From: Dasyornis broadbenti
Lineage: Eukaryota > Chordata > Aves > Passeriformes > Dasyornithidae
DNA length: 64,000 nt
Direction: 5' to 3'
NCBI GenBank assembly: GCA_013397935.1
Contig: VZRN01001189.1
Location: forward strand, 496,001 to 560,000
Below, one piece after another: positions 59,901-64,000 of the stretch. The position numbers and the translations under genes are program-made. Below the pieces are notes generated by a model that did no database searches, had not been told where the DNA came from, and saw only the letters and a program-made list of their open reading frames with translations. Within the stretch, counting starts at the first letter, position 1. Every line of letters starts with the position of its first letter.

Positions 59901-62900
59901 CCCAGTGGAGCATTTTGTCCTGGTGGGAGGGAGAACCACCATGAAGGATGCCAAGGGTCTGAAGGATGCCAAGGGTCTGAGCGATGCCCGTCACCCAGTG
60001 GCCAGCCAGGACCTTTGTGATGACTCTTGGTGCTGCCTGAGAGCAGCGTGGGTGGACCCAACTCCCCAAACTGGCGAGATGGAAACAAATCCCCCACGGC
60101 CATGCCAGCTGGGAGGCAAGAGGGGCAGCCTGGCAGGGAGACGTGGCAATGCAGACCAAGTCTGTGACCCAGGATCTGAGCTGCATGTTAAGGGAAGTAC
60201 TGTAGCAGCTATTTTTTCTTAGAGAGTATTCTCTGGTCTTAACAGAGTGAGTGTTCTTCATTCTGTCGAAGCTGACAGCACACACACCTCGCTGCGCACG
60301 TAACTTGGGCATAATTGGACAAGTTAACCTGCATAAGGAGACTGTGATCCCTGAGATGCACTTGCAGTTGTTGCTGAATTCCTTAGCAGTTCTCATTATT
60401 TTCACCTTATTCTTTTTCAGGGCTCTTTTAACAAACCTTTTCTGACAACAAACACTCTCAAGCTCTGTGAATTTTTTAAATTCAGTGTTAGGAGATGTGA
60501 GGAGATTGAGTAGTTGGCAAGGGGGGTAACAGCACGAGTTATGTTTTCACCTGAGCCATTTTTTAATCTTGCCAAGGATGATGTATCTTTAGAGAAAAAG
60601 ATCTACTTGCACTTCACTCTTCTAAAATCGGGACAACATCAGAGGAAGGTATTTTTCTCCATGGTTTCTGCAAATTGTTTTAAACCCTGAAAGTGAAGAG
60701 GTTAAAATTGTCAAGTTAGATTTTTAATACCAGCAATACATATCTATTAGAGCATCATCTAGTTGTTCTCTAAGCATATGTGCATTAGGTCTTGACAGGA
60801 TTGAAAAAACACCAGCAATTCATTCCAGCTCAGCCCAGGGTATGAAGATCAGGCAGTGAAAAGAACACCAGTGACGGAATAAAATCTTTGCTTACCTGAA
60901 AAATGTGAAGTTCTCAGCACAAGGGGAGAGTGTCTGAGGCATGTGATAAAAAGCACACGACAGTCAATATTGCAATTCTGGCTCTTTATAGTTTTATCTG
61001 TGTGGTTTTGGCCTGGTGAATTCCAGCTTCCTGGGTTCCTGCATGAAGAAAACCCAGTTTTCCAGGACCATGTGTCTGGGGTTCCCAAGGAGCCTTAATT
61101 AGGTACAGGATACCATTTCTTTGGAACAGGAATACAGCATCCAGCCCCACAAACTCCTTTCTGAAGTCCCTGGTTGTCTTCTCTGTATGAATCTTAATGT
61201 CAGGCATGGGCGAGGGTAGCAGGGGTACACATGGATGACAGCTGAAAGAGGAAGAAATATGAACAAAAGGCAGAAGGGCTGGCTGTCCCGTAGTGCACTA
61301 ATCTGCATTGTTTGTTTCTCTGTGTTGAACTCATCAGCTCTCCCTTGGCTCATCTTGGGACTGGGCTCTCTCTGGGAAGGGGCCATCCCTCTGCTCTGTG
61401 TTTCAGCTGTTCTGGTCCAAGCTAAGAGAAGCAAAACATATTTAATAAATACGAAAATCAAGACATGCAATCATTGGTGTTATAATAAAGTAATCAGACT
61501 CAGGGTTTGGGAACTATTCCGTCAGGAAACCAGGACTGAATTACTCTTCTATAAATAACTTTCTCAAGTGATGGTCACACTGCCAAACACAGAAAGGCTG
61601 GTTATTCTTGGAGTGCCAGGAACCAGCCAGTATGGGTTTGATAGTAGATACTCCTTGGTTCTCGTGGTGCTGCAGACCATGTTTCCCAAAAATATCGGTA
61701 GGACTTTATGAGATTTCTAGTGTTTCTTCCTCCTGCCTCAACAGCTTCTGCAAATCATCTGAATCTGGTTAGTCAGTCATTTCTTTGTGTAAGCAACTCT
61801 GTGCCCATGGTGTTCATTAATTTCCTTGCTCTTAGTCTGCTTGCATACTAGGTTTCCTTCCAGCCTGTGGTTAATGTAGGATTCCATAGGCAGTTACACA
61901 ATGATTTAATTGCAAACGGGATGCATCTCTTGAAATTCTCTCCTCCAGTGCTTCAAACTACAGTTCAGCGTTGTTACATGTAGACGGTGTTTGGTGAGCA
62001 CGTATCTGCCGTCAGGTGATCTGTCTTCATTACTCAAGGGCAGCCATGCAAAAATAATGTTTGGGTTTGGGTATAACATTTCTTGTGTCCATTCCTCCTT
62101 GGGCCTTGCATTGAACGTGATGCAAGTAAGTTACTGATAGAGCCCCTCGCAATGTAAATTGGTTTGTTTTACCTATGGGAATTGCTAACATTTTGAGAAG
62201 AGTTTTGTACCGTATTGCAAAATGGTGTTTCAAAGGAGGGTGGGAAGGGGTCAAAATTTAAAATGTGCTTTTTCACTAAAATCACATGGGTTAATTCTAA
62301 TGCTGACATCTTATTTTTACATTCTAATTTATGATAAAATAAAATCCCTAGGAATTAAAAGTGAGTAATTCCATACTGACTTTGTCAAGACCATTTTTTC
62401 CTCCCCTTACAACGAAATATCATTGAAGTTGACACCTCCTGCAGCAAAAGTGAAGTTACAGCAAAGTTATATTTATCTGATGGAAATATGTTGCTCTGGA
62501 ATTTTACAGTTGATCCTAGTTGGTGACACCATTCCTGAAATCCCTGTTCAGTGTTCTTCTTGTAAGTGAAACAGAGCCTTTGCCTGACAATAATTTCCTA
62601 GCTCCCTGGAAAGGTGAAAGCAACCCTTTCTCAATCCCACATTGCAATATAGATTGCTTGGATTTAGTACCTTCTAATGGACTGAACACTCGAGACAAAC
62701 AGCTGAACCTGCGGTATTTGGGGAAGTCTCAAATTCTGAAGTGAAATGAGAGCGAGTGATTTAGCAATTCAGAGGTTTATGCAGTCAGACTGGTACTACT
62801 CGAAAGAATAAAGATGGAATTTGGAATTTCCAGACTGAAGTCTGTCTCCCCATGCTTTTCTTCACAGAAATGTTCAAGTTGTGCAAATTTGACTTACTGT

Positions 62901-64000
62901 AGAGTGAACCCAATGGAACCACAAGCTCCAGGAAAATTATCACCTGCCTTGAGTAGTAGTCCCAAGCTGGAATTATTGGGAGTCCTTCTGGACCAGATGG
63001 CTGGAAATTTGGGGTTCCAGTTTCCTGATTCAGTGTACTTTATCCACAGTGCACTGACAGGTCCCCTGTTCATTGGCCACTTCTATTAGTGACCAGCTCC
63101 AAATGTGGAATTTGAGGGATCACCTCAGGGCCGTTTGTGAAAGTGTCCAACAGTCAGCTGAGGACAGAGCTCTAAGCTGTTGCAATGCCCAGTAAGGAAG
63201 GTGGGCATCCAAAAGAGATGTGAGAAGCACAGAGGACAGAAATGTCCACCTAAGAAAATCAGGAATTTCTCCCTTCTTCTTCCCACCCTGTCTGCCCAAA
63301 GCAAAGTCTGATGAGTTTTTGACTGTGATGGTATGAAGGATTATTGCTGGGGTGTTCCTACTGAAATGATTGGTGCTGGATATTTGAAGAGATGAAAGTG
63401 GAGTGATTTTGTGTGCTTGTTTTGTTGGTTTGTGTTTTTTCTCAATTGGATGCATATTGGATATGCATGGCTGTGCTCAGCACCACCCTGGACATGTGGT
63501 ACTGCCCAGTGTTGTGTCCTGCAGAGAATTGTCTTGTGCATAGCAGTGTTCTGAGTTGTTTGGAGGAGGGATGAATATGTCTCAGGAAAGATGCATGATA
63601 GTTTGTTGTTTTACTGTATCTTGCAGATTCAACCTCTAATGATGAAGCTTCCCACCTAAATTCTTTCTTTTTGGGAGCAGAAAGAAAGGAAGAAAATGAA
63701 GAGTCTGAGCTGTTGATACATTGGGATAATATCTTTCCATTGTATTGAACATTTCTACCTTTCCTTAAGTTTTGTTTCACCAGTTCTGCTTATCATTTTC
63801 TCATTGTTGCTGATTCTCTCCCCGCTCCACTGCCTCTCCCATGGATTTTAATGTTGAATTTTTTTCATTAATGAGTAACTATTTTACAGAGAACAATGTG
63901 GGGGTTTTCCTCATAAAATATTTCAAGGAAAAAAAAAAACAAACTGTAAATGCTGCATGATTAAAAAGTCATAAACCATTAACTAAAAGTCAGGATTGTT
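56932..64000 (+). other. IL1RAPL2: IL1RAPL2 intron downstream of the TIR-box exon (runs off the window)
   Basis: The next exon of the family should begin with a TYMEDL-like segment and contain GWSIFELE and the box 3 FW motif. No such sequence was found in the remaining 7 kb, so it lies beyond the right edge. Visible content is AT-rich unique-looking DNA, a GC-rich patch (about 59560-60140) with an 18-bp tandem repeat at 59943-59988, and an octamer ATTTGCAT at 58832-58839. No RNA gene or second protein gene was recognised. Confidence 0.8.
59943..59988. repeat. 18-bp tandem repeat, about 2.5 copies
   Basis: GAAGGATGCCAAGGGTCT is repeated exactly at 59943-59960 and 59961-59978, followed by a partial, diverged third unit (GAGCGATGCC, 59979-59988). 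On the minus strand the period is a multiple of three and extends a chance open frame. Confidence 0.85.

Noticed and set aside
59845..60405. 186-codon minus-strand open frame, the longest in the window
   Set aside because: It lies over a GC-rich patch and an 18-bp tandem repeat, has no recognisable domain, no upstream promoter or splice logic, and biased composition. A chance frame is the simpler reading.
1..64000. tRNA, rRNA, CRISPR array, operon or prophage features
   Set aside because: No cloverleaf B-box (GGTTCGAATCC-type), no spaced direct-repeat array and no ribosome-binding-site gene pattern was seen. The window is vertebrate intron DNA.

Overview
This is vertebrate, almost certainly avian, nuclear DNA. 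The reasons are: a vertebrate-specific receptor gene split into short exons by multi-kilobase introns; chicken-repeat-1 (CR1) LINE 3' ends, one with the usual ATTCTRTGATTCTGTGAT-type terminus; a solo retroviral LTR; and traces of ancient amniote SINE/LINE repeats (MIR, and a CR1/L3-type tail). There is no bacterial or phage-like gene organisation, and almost all the open reading frames are chance frames in intron DNA.

The only gene I can support is IL1RAPL2 (X-linked interleukin-1 receptor accessory protein-like 2, a synaptic adhesion receptor of the IL-1R/TIR family), on the + strand. Four consecutive internal coding exons are present: 41153-41282 (first half of Ig domain 3), 47494-47639 (second half of Ig3), 52906-53049 (juxtamembrane and transmembrane) and 56761-56931 (start of the cytoplasmic TIR domain, boxes 1 and 2). 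All four have AG/GT splice borders. Their phases chain without a break (1-2-1-1-1) and give about 197 uninterrupted codons. The 5' exons (signal peptide, Ig1, Ig2 and linker) and the last TIR/C-terminal exon were not found and should lie outside the window.

Layout: 1-41152 is intron (or several introns, if a small linker exon was missed). It carries a 68-nt T run (6843-6910), an ancient retroposon tail (about 16625-16696), a solo LTR (about 23290-23658), a probable CR1 remnant (about 25080), a 15-unit GGAT microsatellite (27986-28045), a possible minus-strand CR1 remnant (about 38237-38330) and a pyrimidine tract with an assembly gap (N at 40228-40261). The intron 41283-47493 is plain. The intron 47640-52905 holds an internally deleted CR1 (48714-49038) and a MIR SINE (52065-52172). 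The intron 53050-56760 holds a CR1 tail (54150-54212), a CpG-rich patch (about 55030-55345), a 15-bp-arm hairpin (56253-56287) and a 34-bp tandem duplication. From 56932 to the end is the start of the next intron.

Points most worth a second look: both Ig3 exons have donors without G at +5, and both read open into the following intron (34 and 80 codons), which could encode soluble receptor forms; several unusually clean inverted-repeat structures; and homeodomain/POU-like motif clusters that could be intronic enhancers. I found no evidence of an undescribed gene system.
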